The position numbers were made by a program, and so were the translations under genes. Shown here in pieces: positions 1 to 6,968 of a stretch of DNA of 39,984 nucleotides. Source of the DNA: a virus. The stretch lies in the IMG/VR virus record IMGVR_UViG_3300022539_000835, positions 1 through 39,984 of that record. One strand, given 5' to 3'. The stretch's first letter is position 1. Every line of letters begins with the position of its first letter. The notes beneath the pieces are model-generated. The model was not told the DNA's origin. It ran no database searches and was given only the letters and a program-made list of their open reading frames with translations.

Positions 1-13
1 AAGGAGAAAAAAA

Positions 14-229
14 ATGGAATGGTTCAATGTAGTAGCAATCGTGGTAACTGCATTCGCAGCCATTTTCGCTGGAAGTTATTTTAGTAAATTCAAACTTCTG
101 GTGAAAGAGCTAAAGGAAGCTTTTGTGGCATTGGATGAAGTGCTAGGAGATGATGACGTTACCGTGGAGGAGCTCAAGCGAGTCGTTAAAGAATTCCAGG
201 ATGTGCTTCTTGTCTTTCTGAGGAAGTAA
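14..229 (+). CDS. Small single-pass membrane protein, holin-like
   Basis: This 71-residue protein begins with a hydrophobic segment (about residues 5-24, rich in Val, Ala and Phe) followed by a charged, probably helical tail. A strong AAGGAG ribosome site lies just upstream, so the ATG start is well supported. Small proteins with one N-terminal membrane helix and a charged helical tail occur next to phage lysis genes, and the secreted protein and XhlA-like protein at the right end of the window could be neighbours if the genome is circular. I did not recognise a family; holin-like is an inference from topology and size. Confidence 0.7.
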   Translation: MEWFNVVAIVVTAFAAIFAGSYFSKFKLLVKELKEAFVALDEVLGDDDVTVEELKRVVKEFQDVLLVFLRK

Positions 230-236
230 AAGAACA

Positions 237-371
237 ATGGAATACGATTCTTGTCCCTTTTGCGAAAAGGACTTCGATACTCCAGTAACTCTCCAGGGAA
301 AAGCATATTATAGCTGTCCCCATTGTGGTACAGAATGGGTTAATACGTTAGATAAAGAAGTGTCATTTTAA
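237..371 (+). CDS. Mini zinc-ribbon protein, 44 aa
   Basis: A short gene seven bases after the previous stop. The product has two CxxC knuckles, CPFC at residues 6-9 and CPHC at 27-30, the pattern of a single zinc ribbon with an 18-residue spacer. The ATG is the only reasonable start, although its ribosome site is weak and translation may be coupled to the gene before. It ends inside the first of two related palindromic motifs (371-385). Function unknown; it could bind nucleic acid or a protein partner. Confidence 0.65.
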   Translation: MEYDSCPFCEKDFDTPVTLQGKAYYSCPHCGTEWVNTLDKEVSF

Positions 372-443
372 TCATTATGATGACATCTTTTATAACGAGT
401 ATAATAGGTAAAAAAACACCATTTTGTATCACTATGGTGATAC
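371..443. promoter_or_regulatory. Two related pseudo-palindromes, possible operator pair
   Basis: The motif ATCAYTATGRTGAYA occurs at 371-385 and again at 428-442, 57 bases apart. The second copy lies in a perfect inverted repeat GTATCAC-TATG-GTGATAC (426-443). The region between the zinc-ribbon gene and the LAGLIDADG remnant has no other coding potential. Two matching dyad sites suggest a dimeric DNA-binding protein, but no binding partner is identified. Confidence 0.45.
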
Positions 444-485
444 TATTTGGTATGTTTTATTACCATTCAGAAATATAACTTTCCA

Positions 486-830
486 ATGAAGAATATTACA
501 ATGAGTTAGGAATATATTGCGGGTTTTTTTGATGGAGAGGGATGTCTCTCTAGGACGAATAAAAGTTCCCCGCATAAATATTATGTAATTTCAATTAGTC
601 AAAAAAACAAACATATTCTTGATGAAATTCGGAAATTTGTAGGTTATGGACAAATATATCAAGATAAAACTAAATATCAATATAAGATCACCAAGCAAGA
701 ATATATATTAGACTTTCTGTCTGCAATAGCACCATATGTAATAGTGAAAAAAGCACAAGTTTATGAAGTTTTGGAGAATCCTTGGAAACGACAGTATAGA
801 TGGAAAAAGGTAAAACAAATTCAATACTAG
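486..830 (+). pseudogene. LAGLIDADG homing endonuclease, start region interrupted by TAG
   Basis: From 510 the frame encodes 106 residues that open with the LAGLIDADG-type motif YIAGFFDGEG and continue with a typical single-motif endonuclease body (KHILDEIRKFVG, then an aromatic and basic C-terminus). The ATG codons in the same frame (486 and 501) are separated from it by TAG at 507-509. TAG is used as a normal stop elsewhere in this window, for instance at the end of the portal gene, so recoding is unlikely. Either the gene is inactivated or it starts at the unusual codon ATT 516, with AGGA a few bases upstream. It is free-standing, as far as can be seen, not inside an intron or intein. The family makes site-specific double-strand cuts that spread the element. 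Confidence 0.75.
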
Positions 831-1011
831 CAATATTTTGTGTGCTTCTAATTACTATATTTTTAATCCTGGTAACTTAACCTTCTGTCTAATTTATTAA
901 ACCTAAGTCTATTGTATTATTTTTCACGATACCCACTATAAACGGAACTATTGTACATTTTTATACAATGACTAATGTTCAATAGCGAGTGAACATAAAG
1001 AGAGCTTGAAC
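831..1011 (+). promoter_or_regulatory. Intergenic leader with two small hairpins upstream of the protease
   Basis: An AT-rich stretch without a gene. It holds two inverted repeats next to each other: ATTGTA/TACAAT (950-955 with 964-969) and GTTCA/TGAAC (977-981 with 990-994). The second ends a few bases before the ribosome site of the protease gene, so it could affect its translation. I see no convincing promoter; TTGTAC with TAATGT 16 bases later (951-978) is a weak match only. Confidence 0.35.
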
Positions 1012-1554
1012 ATGATGAAAAGACTTTTAATTGGTGTTAGCTCATTGGTAATATTCCTAAATCTTCTACAAGCTAAGTCTGTGGTTGTTGTAGATAGTGG
1101 CTCTGGAGTATTTATTGGGGAAAGCATGATAATCACAGCGAATCATGTGGTTAGGTTTACTGACAAGCCAGCACTTAGAATCGATGGAAAGAAGGCTATT
1201 GGAAGCATAATGAAACGGCACGTAACGTTAGACATGGCTTTAATAAAGGTTGAAGGTAAGCACGAGTATGCGAAGCTCAGGCTAAATCCCAAGCTTGGTG
1301 AACGTGTTTATGTTATATCTGCTCCAGGGGGTTACTATGAGGATATTGTTGTGTTTGGTAGGATAGCAGGTATTACTGAGAAATGGTTACTGGTGGATGC
1401 AAAGGTAATTGCTGGAAGCTCTGGGGGTGGTGTTTTTGATAGAAGGGGAAGACTACTTGGGATAGTCAGGAGTGGTTATGGCTCAACCAGAATGGGTGAC
1501 TGGCTGCTGACGGCAATACCCGCTAAGACAATCAAAATGTTTTTGGAGGAATAA
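1012..1554 (+). CDS. Secreted trypsin-like serine protease
   Basis: The 180-residue product has an N-terminal signal-type hydrophobic segment (about residues 4-21) and a chymotrypsin-fold protease core. The catalytic triad can be placed: His in TANHVV (about residue 45), Asp in TLDMALIKV (about 74) and Ser in GSSGG (about 137). This matches small trypsin/DegP-type (S1) proteases without a PDZ domain. ATG 1012 was preferred over an in-frame TTG at 1006 because AGAGAG lies at a proper distance from it. It overlaps the next gene by one base. It is probably exported and may cut host surface or envelope proteins during entry or lysis; the substrate is unknown. Confidence 0.85.
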   Translation: MMKRLLIGVSSLVIFLNLLQAKSVVVVDSGSGVFIGESMIITANHVVRFTDKPALRIDGKKAIGSIMKRHVTLDMALIKVEGKHEYAKLRLNPKLGERVYVISAPGGYYEDIVVFGRIAGITEKWLLVDAKVIAGSSGGGVFDRRGRLLGIVRSGYGSTRMGDWLLTAIPAKTIKMFLEE

Positions 1555-1769
1555 TGGGCATCTACGATAATTGGGATGGGTTTGTTAAGATGGCCAAGGA
1601 GAGTGCTGGAACAGCAGGTACGAGCTTGCCTTCTCCTGCTCGCTGGCGGGAGAATATACCATCATATCTTAATGCAGCTAAAATATTTGTTGAAGTTTGT
1701 TTCCTCATATTCTTAGGATTATGGAACTTTTACCTTTGGCTGGACATAATTACAGTTTTGTCAAGTTGA
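1554..1769 (+). CDS. Small protein with C-terminal membrane helix
   Basis: The 71-residue product has a soluble N-terminal half and a hydrophobic segment near the C-terminus (about residues 45-68, IFVEVCFLIFLGLWNFYLWL). Its ATG overlaps the protease stop (TAATG) and uses a GGAGGA site inside the protease gene, so the two are translationally coupled. Coupling to a secreted protease suggests a joint role at the membrane. No family recognised. Confidence 0.7.
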   Translation: MGIYDNWDGFVKMAKESAGTAGTSLPSPARWRENIPSYLNAAKIFVEVCFLIFLGLWNFYLWLDIITVLSS

Positions 1770-1836
1770 GTGAACTCGTAAGTATACTAAGTTGTAATAC
1801 TTTTTGAGTACAATTATAACCTATTTGGAGTACAAA

Positions 1837-2013
1837 ATGAATCTTGAGTACGGGATTTGCTTTCACTGCACCAGAATTATGCCCATTGAATATCTTATTC
1901 AGATAAGGCTTTACGACCATAAATTAATAGGCAAGTTCCATCATAAGCTCTTATGCTGTGGATGTAAGGAAGCGGCGGATCAGATATATAATCACGTAGA
2001 ACTGGAGGAATAA
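1837..2013 (+). CDS. Zinc-knuckle protein, 58 aa
   Basis: The product contains CFHC near the N-terminus and CCGC near residue 41-44, plus nearby histidines, so it probably binds zinc. ATG 1837 is preceded by GGAG at a good distance; a TTG further upstream (1804) lacks one. The upstream region 1800-1836 carries two copies of GAGTACAA (1806-1813 and 1828-1835), which also occur in the main control region near 12580. Function unknown. Confidence 0.6.
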   Translation: MNLEYGICFHCTRIMPIEYLIQIRLYDHKLIGKFHHKLLCCGCKEAADQIYNHVELEE

Positions 2014-2208
2014 TTGTCTGACGAGAAGTATTACGTAGAATTTTCTGAAGTAGCAGTTAATGCTCTAAAGCAAGGGGAATGGGTAGTAATAGAATTTGAA
2101 GGATTATACTGTAAGGTAATACCTTATCCCATTGAGGAGCAAATAGCGGATGAATTGGGCAACCAAGAAGTTGTATTTAAGTTTGAGGGGAAAAGGAAGT
2201 CAACTTAG
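2014..2208 (+). CDS. Hypothetical protein, 64 aa
   Basis: The frame follows the previous stop directly and starts at TTG, supported by GGAGGA six bases upstream inside the end of the previous gene. The product is acidic with no membrane segment and no motif that I recognise. It is the last rightward gene before the leftward early region; the two units converge at 2209-2224, where I see no real terminator. Confidence 0.55.
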   Translation: MSDEKYYVEFSEVAVNALKQGEWVVIEFEGLYCKVIPYPIEEQIADELGNQEVVFKFEGKRKST

Positions 2209-2224
2209 CTGTAAATAGCTTGCC

Positions 2225-3283
2225 TTAATAATCCTTTTCAATGGGCTTATAAAACGGGACCCATTCAAATTTCATTCTTGCTAGATTATCTTTCCTACCT
2301 TTATCATTGACAAAAAATTCCACGATGAGTCCTCCTATTTCTGGGTATAAACCTTTCCTTCGCAAATAAGGCGTTTGGCTTTCAAAGCAAGGAAGGCTAA
2401 AAGCGGTGACATTCCGGTATTGAAAGAGAGCGCAACTCTTATGAAGATGCCCCATAAAATATATGTCTGGCTTGGCATCGGGGGCAAACTGCTCTATGTT
2501 TTTCTGCAAGCGATAAGAAATAGCGTAGGGAACTCCTCCAGATGTATGCTGAAGATAAACTTTTAACCTTGGTAGAATAGGATAGGCACCATAAGCACCC
2601 CAATATTCAATGTCTTCTCGTCCATCAGCTATGTCTTCTACAATGTCACAACCAGCCTCTTTGATAAATGAGTAGTCGTGATTACCAGCTATCATTATGG
2701 TTTTTCCGCCATTTTCCATTCTAGGATAATGTTCAATAGCATAATCTCTCTGGGCTTTTTCACCGTGTAAGAAAAGCTCATACTCTTGCCCCTTGTAAAC
2801 TCTGATACCAGCTATCACATCCCCGGCATGAAGAATAAGTTTTATTCCCTGCTCTTGGGCATAAGTATAAAATGTTCGTAAATAAGTAAGTTGTTGATAC
2901 TTACTGGCTAAATGAGAGCAACTTATGACTCCAAATTTTATTGTTTCTCCCTCAAACATTGACGTATCAACCCTTTTCTTAATGTCCATTTTATCTGGAG
3001 TAAGTTTTTCAACTCGATAGCCTTTTTCAGAGAGAATTTGCCGAAGGTCTTTCTCGCTTATTTTAGGAGTGCTTTCATTCTTTTGCACACTTTCAGCCAT
3101 TGGTGAAACTCTTTTTTTCCATCCTCTACTACGCCTTAAGTTTCTTATTCCCTCGGGATCTAAGTTAATTCCGAAGTGCCCCGCAATTACCATTGTTAAA
3201 CCATAGTCGGTAAAACTTTGATAATTATCCCTTATATAGTTATATACTTTGATATGCTCTTTCCAGAATTGTTCATTTCTCAT
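2225..3283 (-). CDS. Calcineurin-like metallophosphoesterase with N-terminal HTH-like region
   Basis: The 352-residue protein shows the metallophosphoesterase motifs in order: GVISCSHLA (about 118-126), GD (154-155), GNHD (200-203), a lone His near 246 and GHLH (278-281). In the first motif the metal-ligand Asp of the usual DxH is replaced by Cys (C122), while the His (H124) is kept. Residues about 25-55 look like a helix-turn-helix and are followed by a charged linker. Such proteins in phages may act on nucleic acid ends or as phosphodiesterases. GGAGGG precedes the ATG. It is the last gene of the leftward early operon, abutting the gene before it. Whether the Cys variant still binds two metals is uncertain. 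Confidence 0.85.
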   Translation of the reverse strand: MRNEQFWKEHIKVYNYIRDNYQSFTDYGLTMVIAGHFGINLDPEGIRNLRRSRGWKKRVSPMAESVQKNESTPKISEKDLRQILSEKGYRVEKLTPDKMDIKKRVDTSMFEGETIKFGVISCSHLASKYQQLTYLRTFYTYAQEQGIKLILHAGDVIAGIRVYKGQEYELFLHGEKAQRDYAIEHYPRMENGGKTIMIAGNHDYSFIKEAGCDIVEDIADGREDIEYWGAYGAYPILPRLKVYLQHTSGGVPYAISYRLQKNIEQFAPDAKPDIYFMGHLHKSCALFQYRNVTAFSLPCFESQTPYLRRKGLYPEIGGLIVEFFVNDKGRKDNLARMKFEWVPFYKPIEKDY

Positions 3284-3508
3284 TTATATACCCTCCTTAA
3301 TATACTTTACTTCCGGTACGAAATTATACTCCGTTCTGCCGCACAACACATTCTGCTGGTAATGCGCATCAGGGTCAGCACCATCGGGGCAGTGAGGATA
3401 ATGGACGTAGATAACTTGCTTCGTGATTGTCCTGCTACTCCAGTAAGAGCATTTACGATAAGGCTCACCTTGGTTGATTGCGTGAAGGCAATTATGGCAG
3501 TGAATCAT
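3284..3508 (-). CDS. Small Cys/His-rich protein, 74 aa
   Basis: The product has HCHNC at the start, then a Cys near residue 20, HYPHC near 37-41 and a last Cys near 56, so it probably binds zinc, but the spacing is not that of a standard ribbon. It overlaps the upstream gene by four bases (ATGA) and abuts the metallophosphoesterase gene. No family recognised. Confidence 0.6.
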   Translation of the reverse strand: MIHCHNCLHAINQGEPYRKCSYWSSRTITKQVIYVHYPHCPDGADPDAHYQQNVLCGRTEYNFVPEVKYIKEGI

Positions 3509-3687
3509 TTCTTTTTCCCAATTGCTTTCTCTAATTTATTTACTCGATCGACAAGTCCCGATATACTATGACTCCATGTTTCGTTTATTACATGTTCAAC
3601 GTATCGAGCAATTGCTCCTCTTTTGTTGGTGATTATCTCATCACGTAATTTTTCCAATTGAATTCGTTGTTTTGGCTTCATCGCCAT
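3505..3687 (-). CDS. Basic coiled-coil-like protein, 60 aa
   Basis: A highly charged helical product with basic ends (AMKPKQR at the start, KAIGKKK at the end) and a heptad-like stretch LVDRVNKLEKAI. ATG 3687 was chosen because AAGGAGGGAGAG precedes it; an ATG 30 bases further upstream has no such site. Function unknown; the character fits a small nucleic-acid or protein-binding factor. Confidence 0.6.
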   Translation of the reverse strand: MAMKPKQRIQLEKLRDEIITNKRGAIARYVEHVINETWSHSISGLVDRVNKLEKAIGKKK

Positions 3688-3713
3688 CTCTCCCTCCTTT
3701 TTGCGAGTGCTTT

Positions 3714-3935
3714 TCATCTATATCCCCCCGGCTCCCATTCACACTCAGGTTTATCCTTTAAAAGCCTATTTATCTTCTCTCCTCTGCTTTCTTTCTTCTC
3801 CCCGCCAGCTTGCTTTTCATATACTTCTAGTCCCCTTCTTCCACAACAAGGACACCACCAATTTATTACCCTTGTACTGGTTGAGGCAGTGCCTTCATCA
3901 AATAACATCTCTGTACCGCACTCAGAACAAGTCAT
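3714..3935 (-). CDS. Zinc-ribbon protein, 73 aa
   Basis: Residues 3-6 (CSEC) and 28-31 (CPCC) form a zinc ribbon, followed by a strongly charged, Lys/Glu-rich tail. GGAGGAG precedes the ATG. This layout (ribbon plus charged tail) recurs in other small genes of the early region. Function unknown. Confidence 0.65.
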   Translation of the reverse strand: MTCSECGTEMLFDEGTASTSTRVINWWCPCCGRRGLEVYEKQAGGEKKESRGEKINRLLKDKPECEWEPGGYR

Positions 3936-3995
3936 AATTATCTCCTCCTCCTAGTAGCCCCACCAGCTATGACTGGCAGGAGTTGTTGTCACGAT

Positions 3996-4358
3996 TTAGA
4001 CCTCTATGCTCAGTCGCTCTGCTGGCAGGGCTGCTGTTTCCTTCTTTCTCTTTCTTCTTAACCACTTCTCGTGTCTTATCTTTTTTTGTTGCCACCAATC
4101 CCGTCCTCCTTGACCCACTAGCGAACCCCTCCTCATTACCCGCATCCCATTGAGCCAGCAGTCAGCACGACAATAGTTATAGCAAAGGCGCTGTTCTATG
4201 TTGTTTTCGGCTAGTTCTTTTATAACAAGTTTCTTTTGCGCAAATCTAACCTTCTGGTATTTCTTGAGGCACTCCTTACAGGTATTGCCACTGCCACTAT
4301 AATACTCGGTAGGTGCTTTGAGTTGCCCGCATTTAATGCACTTTCGTGGTTCAATCAC
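3996..4358 (-). CDS. Zinc-finger protein with HNH-associated CxxC motif, 120 aa
   Basis: The N-terminus KCIKCGQLKAPTEYY followed by CKEC near residues 27-30 is a motif often seen at the front of phage HNH endonucleases or alone. The rest is basic (WLRRKRKKE near the end) with a second Cys cluster (LCYNYCRADC). No HNH catalytic core is visible. It starts with GTG, overlapping the upstream stop as GTGA. Probably a DNA-binding protein; role unknown. Confidence 0.65.
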   Translation of the reverse strand: MIEPRKCIKCGQLKAPTEYYSGSGNTCKECLKKYQKVRFAQKKLVIKELAENNIEQRLCYNYCRADCWLNGMRVMRRGSLVGQGGRDWWQQKKIRHEKWLRRKRKKETAALPAERLSIEV

Positions 4359-4666
4359 GCCTCTCTATCTCCTCTGAATGTAAGCATTCTTCTAAGTGTA
4401 AGCAAAATAAAATTATCGTATTGTTTGCCATACCAAGTCTCTAGCTTATTTTTTAACTCATTAGCAGTGCAGTCAGCATCATCAAGAGCAAGCTCGTCTG
4501 TAATCTGAGACTTAGTTATGGCTTGTATATCAATAACCTGTGCTATAAACGTTTGTTCAGGAGTCCCTATAAGGTAATTTGCTCCTACCTTATAATAACC
4601 TCTATTTTTCCTAATAGTTGTAAACTTCTGTTTCTTTAACTTTGAGTACTCGGATGTAAACTTCAT
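4355..4666 (-). CDS. ASCH-like domain protein, 103 aa
   Basis: The pattern KKQKFTTIRKN-x2-YYKVG near residues 11-28, then IGTPEQTFIAQVIDI and a conserved-looking TDELALDDA, resembles small ASCH/PUA-like domains, which bind RNA or modified bases. The length fits the family. GGAGGAGGTGAG gives a very good ribosome site. The assignment rests on pattern only, so treat it as probable, not certain. Confidence 0.6.
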   Translation of the reverse strand: MKFTSEYSKLKKQKFTTIRKNRGYYKVGANYLIGTPEQTFIAQVIDIQAITKSQITDELALDDADCTANELKNKLETWYGKQYDNFILLTLRRMLTFRGDREA

Positions 4667-4685
4667 CTCACCTCCTCCGAAATAT

Positions 4686-4784
4686 CTATCTTTGCTTAGT
4701 TCTTTTCATCATAAATACTGCTACTACTATACTTCCATAAACGCTACCAATTAGGAAACCGAATGCAAAACTTAACCAATTCAT
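4686..4784 (-). CDS. Membrane micropeptide, 32 aa
   Basis: The product is one glycine-spotted hydrophobic helix (FAFGFLIGSVYGSIVVAVF) with a short basic C-terminal tail (KRTKQR). The ATG overlaps the stop of the ATPase gene (ATGA) and is preceded by GGAGGA, so the two are coupled. The spacing of small residues (G..IGS.YGS) suggests helix packing with another membrane protein. Function unknown. Confidence 0.65.
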   Translation of the reverse strand: MNWLSFAFGFLIGSVYGSIVVAVFMMKRTKQR

Positions 4785-5668
4785 TGCTTGTCCTCCGATA
4801 TATCTATGAAGTTTGCTCCTCTGTTATCCAAGCGAAATCCCCAAGTCTTATTCAGGGGGTCAACATCGCTAATCGCTCGCTCTCTAGCCTTGACTATCTT
4901 GAGCTTGCCTGGCCCCCTGCCTTTCGGCCCATCCATAGCTAAATATAGTGAGGCACTTTTAACAGAGTATCCAGCACCATAACCCAAATCTCTCCCGGGA
5001 GGCTTCTGTATTGCTACGATAGCCACCCCCTGATTTAGCTTTTGGATTATCTTTTTTAGCTCATAGCCAATCAAAAAAACCTCGTTATCGAGATCCAAAT
5101 AGTCAATCACATTAATAGCATCCGGTTTAATTACATCAGCGTAGTTATCCTCCCTGCGCCAAGTCTCAAAGGGGAGAGGATCGGGAATGTCGGGGTCAAT
5201 GGCATTAAACCTTTCCTCCATTTGCATTTCCCCCATCTCACTATTACTAAAAAGATGGATCTCAAAGTCGTTCATATTCATATATACTATGTTATATAAC
5301 AGGGCAGTTTTCCCCGCTCCGGAACTTCCTGCGAGGATTATTAAACTCTTGGGGAGAATCCTCACCAATTTTTCTAACTCGAAAGGAAATCTTAACGGCA
5401 CACTCATTTTATCCGCACCCCGCCAATTTATCTTTGGTGCTTCATCGTCAATCAAGCGGTATAGCCCATCCCTTTTACCCAGGGCTACAAGCACCTTATC
5501 CTTAACAAGCCTACGCATTATTACCCGTAGGTACGCTTTACTTTCAGGAGCGAGAATACGCATCTCGTTGTATATATTAGTGAGGCTGAATTGCCCAGTA
5601 GTTCCCTTGACCCATTCTTCTACAACTGTTTTACTTGGATTGTCCATATCTCGCTTTGTGGGCTCCAT
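4781..5668 (-). CDS. RecA/DnaB-superfamily P-loop ATPase with N-terminal winged helix
   Basis: The 295-residue protein has a Walker A motif GSSGAGKT (about 114-121), a Walker B region INVIDYLDL (about 185-193) and a Gln-containing strand AIVAIQKP (about 217-224), in the order seen in RecA/DnaB/KaiC-type ATPases. The first 75 residues look like a winged-helix domain (TNIYNEMRIL to GLYRLID). Its place between recombination and zinc-ribbon genes fits a replication or recombination ATPase, perhaps a helicase or its loader. ATG 5668 was preferred over GTG 5674, which overlaps the upstream stop. It might replace the missing classical helicase, but that is inferred. Confidence 0.75.
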   Translation of the reverse strand: MEPTKRDMDNPSKTVVEEWVKGTTGQFSLTNIYNEMRILAPESKAYLRVIMRRLVKDKVLVALGKRDGLYRLIDDEAPKINWRGADKMSVPLRFPFELEKLVRILPKSLIILAGSSGAGKTALLYNIVYMNMNDFEIHLFSNSEMGEMQMEERFNAIDPDIPDPLPFETWRREDNYADVIKPDAINVIDYLDLDNEVFLIGYELKKIIQKLNQGVAIVAIQKPPGRDLGYGAGYSVKSASLYLAMDGPKGRGPGKLKIVKARERAISDVDPLNKTWGFRLDNRGANFIDISEDKQ

Positions 5669-5670
5669 TA

Positions 5671-5982
5671 TCACTTCTTTGTAGCTGCTTCAAATATGCC
5701 AATTAAATCCCGGTCATTAGCTAAACCTAACGCCCACTTAAGACACGAGTCCGAAATTATATGTAGTAACATTACAGTCATTATGCTCCCAATGCTATCT
5801 TTGTCCCCCTCGCTCTTATTTTTCTTGAGGCTAAGTATCTCTTCTATTCTTTTAAGCATCTCTTGAATCTCTTCCTTGGTTCTTACTTGGAGTTGTTGCC
5901 CGGCTCCACACTCAGCACAGAACTTTTGCCCACTAATTACCTCAGCTTTACACTTTGGACATTTCTCTAATGCATTTTCCAT
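5671..5982 (-). CDS. Zinc-ribbon and coiled-coil protein, 103 aa
   Basis: CPKC (residues 8-11) and CAEC (22-25) make a zinc ribbon, followed by a charged coiled-coil-like helix (EEIQEMLKRIEEILSLKK) and a more hydrophobic C-terminal part. AAAGGAG lies upstream of the ATG. It directly precedes the P-loop ATPase in the operon, so a partner role is plausible but unproven. Confidence 0.65.
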   Translation of the reverse strand: MENALEKCPKCKAEVISGQKFCAECGAGQQLQVRTKEEIQEMLKRIEEILSLKKNKSEGDKDSIGSIMTVMLLHIISDSCLKWALGLANDRDLIGIFEAATKK

Positions 5983-6008
5983 CTTTTTTCTCCTTTAATG
6001 TATCTTTC

Positions 6009-6043
6009 GTATCATTAGTATCATTCCTGATACTTGATGATAC
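6009..6043. promoter_or_regulatory. Strong imperfect inverted repeat with GTATCA half-sites
   Basis: GTATCATTAGTATCA (6009-6023) is followed after TTCC by TGATACTTGATGATAC (6028-6043), giving a near-complete hairpin with one mismatch or bulge. It lies between two leftward genes. The core GTATCA/TGATAC also forms the dyad at 426-443, so the same DNA-binding protein may recognise both. It could also work as an RNA hairpin in the early transcript. Confidence 0.45.
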
Positions 6044-6048
6044 ATTCA

Positions 6049-6192
6049 CTATTTATGCTCCTTTCTGGCTTGCTCATGCATTTGTCGATGCTGTTCACTT
6101 TTCCACTCCTCTATCGTATTAACCCTATTTTCCAGTACAGCTATCCTAGCTAATAACTTATCAACCATATCCCAAATACCCATCATTACCAT
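6049..6192 (-). CDS. Small coiled-coil protein, 47 aa
   Basis: A short helical product with a heptad-like pattern (VDKLLARIAVLENRVNTIEEW) and a charged tail. AAGGAG sits nine bases before the ATG. The same AAGGAGCATAAATA stretch recurs at its 3' end, but what follows is only a 16-codon frame. The protein probably forms a dimer or trimer; function unknown. Confidence 0.6.
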   Translation of the reverse strand: MVMMGIWDMVDKLLARIAVLENRVNTIEEWKSEQHRQMHEQARKEHK

Positions 6193-6206
6193 TATTTATG
6201 CTCCTT

Positions 6207-6467
6207 TCAGTTGTTTTCACCCTTCCTCCACTTAGTGAGTTTCTCATCGTCCTGTTTTAAAAGAGCAGCAAGACCCTCTTGAGTTCTTGCTGCTTTGATA
6301 ATACAAGGACCAGCATTTATAGCTTCCCTCAAAAGCCATTGAGTATGTTCGGGATCGTCGCAGGCCTCCAAGATGCGTTTTTTTACCTTGCTCTCTGCAT
6401 CTTTTAAATTGCCAGCTTCAGAAGATGCACCAACACCGAAAGCTAAAAAATACCAAGTTTTAGACAT
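6207..6467 (-). CDS. Hypothetical early protein, 86 aa
   Basis: A soluble, mostly helical product (WYFLAFGVGASSEAGN at the start, charged helix at the end) that I do not recognise. It overlaps the previous stop by one base (TAATG) and has GGAGGTGAGG as ribosome site, which supports it as a real gene in the operon. Confidence 0.6.
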   Translation of the reverse strand: MSKTWYFLAFGVGASSEAGNLKDAESKVKKRILEACDDPEHTQWLLREAINAGPCIIKAARTQEGLAALLKQDDEKLTKWRKGENN

Positions 6468-6676
6468 TATTTCCTCACCTCCTCCTCTACAGTAATTCTG
6501 ATTGGCTTCTGTATTCCGAGAAACACAATCTGTTGCTCAACATGAGAAGCAAGGTAACGACAGAGTTCGGCGAAACTATTGGTTTTTGATCTTCTTCCAT
6601 CGGCAGGAATGAGATCAAAACAATCCCGTGTCTTTAGGTCATACTTAATTACGTTTACAAACGCTTTAACTGGCAT
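6467..6676 (-). CDS. Hypothetical early protein, 69 aa
   Basis: A small protein with a mixed alpha/beta pattern (AFVNVIKYDL, then ELCRYLASHVEQQIVFLGI). AAAGGAGG precedes the ATG. It has no cysteine motif, unlike many neighbours. The stretch 6677-6773 upstream has no gene and carries GGGAC/GTCCC inverted repeats of unknown meaning. Confidence 0.55.
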   Translation of the reverse strand: MPVKAFVNVIKYDLKTRDCFDLIPADGRRSKTNSFAELCRYLASHVEQQIVFLGIQKPIRITVEEEVRK

Positions 6677-6773
6677 TATTATCCTCCTTTTTCGCCCGCT
6701 CTGCCAGCCTCAACCCGTGCTGCTAGGGGGACACTTGTTCGTGTGGTCAGTCCCACAGAGCAGGCTATATAAG

Positions 6774-6947
6774 CTATTCCCTGACTATTAACCGTTTCCT
6801 CATAGCATCTAAATGGTCAGCAACATCGGCAAGGCGAAGATAAGCCCGTTGCCAAAGTGGACTCGTTCCGGGTGTGTCAGCGTAATCTATAGCCGCTTCT
6901 TTTATTCTTTGTAAATCCTTTGTGTCTAAATCTGCTGGTGTTACCAT
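6774..6947 (-). CDS. Small helical protein, 57 aa
   Basis: An alpha-helical product (DLDTKDLQRIKEAAIDYA, then WQRAYLRLADVADHLDAM) with AGGAGGTGAG upstream. Not recognised. Supported by the ribosome site, codon-like composition and its fit between two other leftward genes. Confidence 0.55.
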   Translation of the reverse strand: MVTPADLDTKDLQRIKEAAIDYADTPGTSPLWQRAYLRLADVADHLDAMRKRLIVRE

Positions 6948-6968
6948 GAATCTCTCACCTCCTTCTTT

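Noticed and set aside
485-830. Stop-codon recoding of TAG in the LAGLIDADG gene
   Set aside because: TAG ends other clear genes (portal, XhlA-like, 2014-2208), so a general TAG recoding is not supported.
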